A stretch of DNA of 41,088 nucleotides. Origin: Escherichia coli. Its GTDB lineage: Bacteria > Pseudomonadota > Gammaproteobacteria > Enterobacterales > Enterobacteriaceae. Below are positions 41,062 through 41,088 of the stretch, in pieces; the first letter of the stretch is position 1, and each line of letters opens with the position of its first letter. The notes below the pieces were generated by a model, which worked only from the letters and a program-made list of their open reading frames with translations, had not been told where the DNA came from and did no database searches. The stretch covers positions 1-41,088 of the forward strand of contig NZ_JAATUR010000040.1 in assembly GCF_011881725.1 (NCBI RefSeq). Reading direction: 5' to 3'. Both the position numbers and the translations under genes were made by a program.

Positions 41062-41085
41062 GCCGCTGAGAAAAAGCGAAGCGGC
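41062..41085 (+). promoter_or_regulatory. rrn antitermination boxB hairpin
   Basis: GCCGCT (41062-41067) and AGCGGC (41080-41085) form the leader boxB stem. boxA and the 16S gene would follow beyond the window edge. Confidence 0.8.
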
Positions 41086-41088
41086 ACT

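Noticed and set aside
40928..41088. 16S rRNA gene
   Set aside because: Only promoters P1 and P2 and the leader boxB are present. The mature 16S sequence does not begin before the window ends.

Overview
The window is a chromosomal segment of an Escherichia coli-type enterobacterium (E. coli/Shigella clade). Gene order and protein sequences follow the E. coli K-12 met-to-rrnB interval: metJ, metBL, metF, katG, yijE, yijF, gldA-fsaB-ptsA, frwCB-pflDC-frwD, yijO, eptC, ppc, argE, argCBH, oxyS/oxyR, sthA, fabR-yijD, trmA, btuB-murI and the start of an rRNA operon. Comparisons with K-12 and Salmonella are from memory, since no alignment could be run. The strain does not look like K-12, because two blocks differ from the K-12 layout I remember.

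Layout. Positions 1-8300 hold methionine biosynthesis: the MetJ repressor diverges from metBL over a met-box operator, and metF has its own met boxes. Between metL and metF lie two extra genes (4197-7013). One encodes an IS1-InsA-like zinc-ribbon protein and runs leftward, overlapping the metL 3' end. The other encodes an exported UshA-type 5'-nucleotidase and runs rightward behind a near-ideal class II CRP promoter. Positions 8600-12450 hold katG (peroxide defence), the exporter yijE and the exported DUF1287 protein yijF.

Positions 12700-23100 form a sugar-catabolic island of two divergent operons. gldA, fsaB and ptsA run leftward. frwC, frwB, pflD, pflC and frwD run rightward, followed by the convergent AraC-type regulator yijO. 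Together they encode a complete fructose-type PTS, a glycyl-radical enzyme with its activase, an aldolase and a polyol dehydrogenase; the natural substrate is not known to me. Positions 23200-32800 hold eptC (LPS core modification), ppc (anaplerosis) and the divergent argE/argCBH arginine genes.

Positions 32800-36700 hold the oxidative-stress pair oxyS/oxyR, the soluble transhydrogenase sthA and the fatty-acid regulator fabR with yijD. The last part holds trmA, the cobalamin riboswitch with btuB, murI overlapping btuB, and rRNA promoters P1 and P2 with the boxB hairpin; 16S rRNA itself begins beyond the window.

The most notable observation is btuB. Its riboswitch, signal peptide and TonB box (first 35 residues) and its last 53 residues match the K-12 protein as I remember it. 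The roughly 540 residues between are strongly diverged and 13 residues longer overall, which is the pattern of a recombinational exchange of the plug and barrel of a phage/colicin receptor. REP/BIME elements and rho-independent terminators fill most of the remaining gaps. I saw no tRNA, CRISPR array, intact insertion sequence or prophage.
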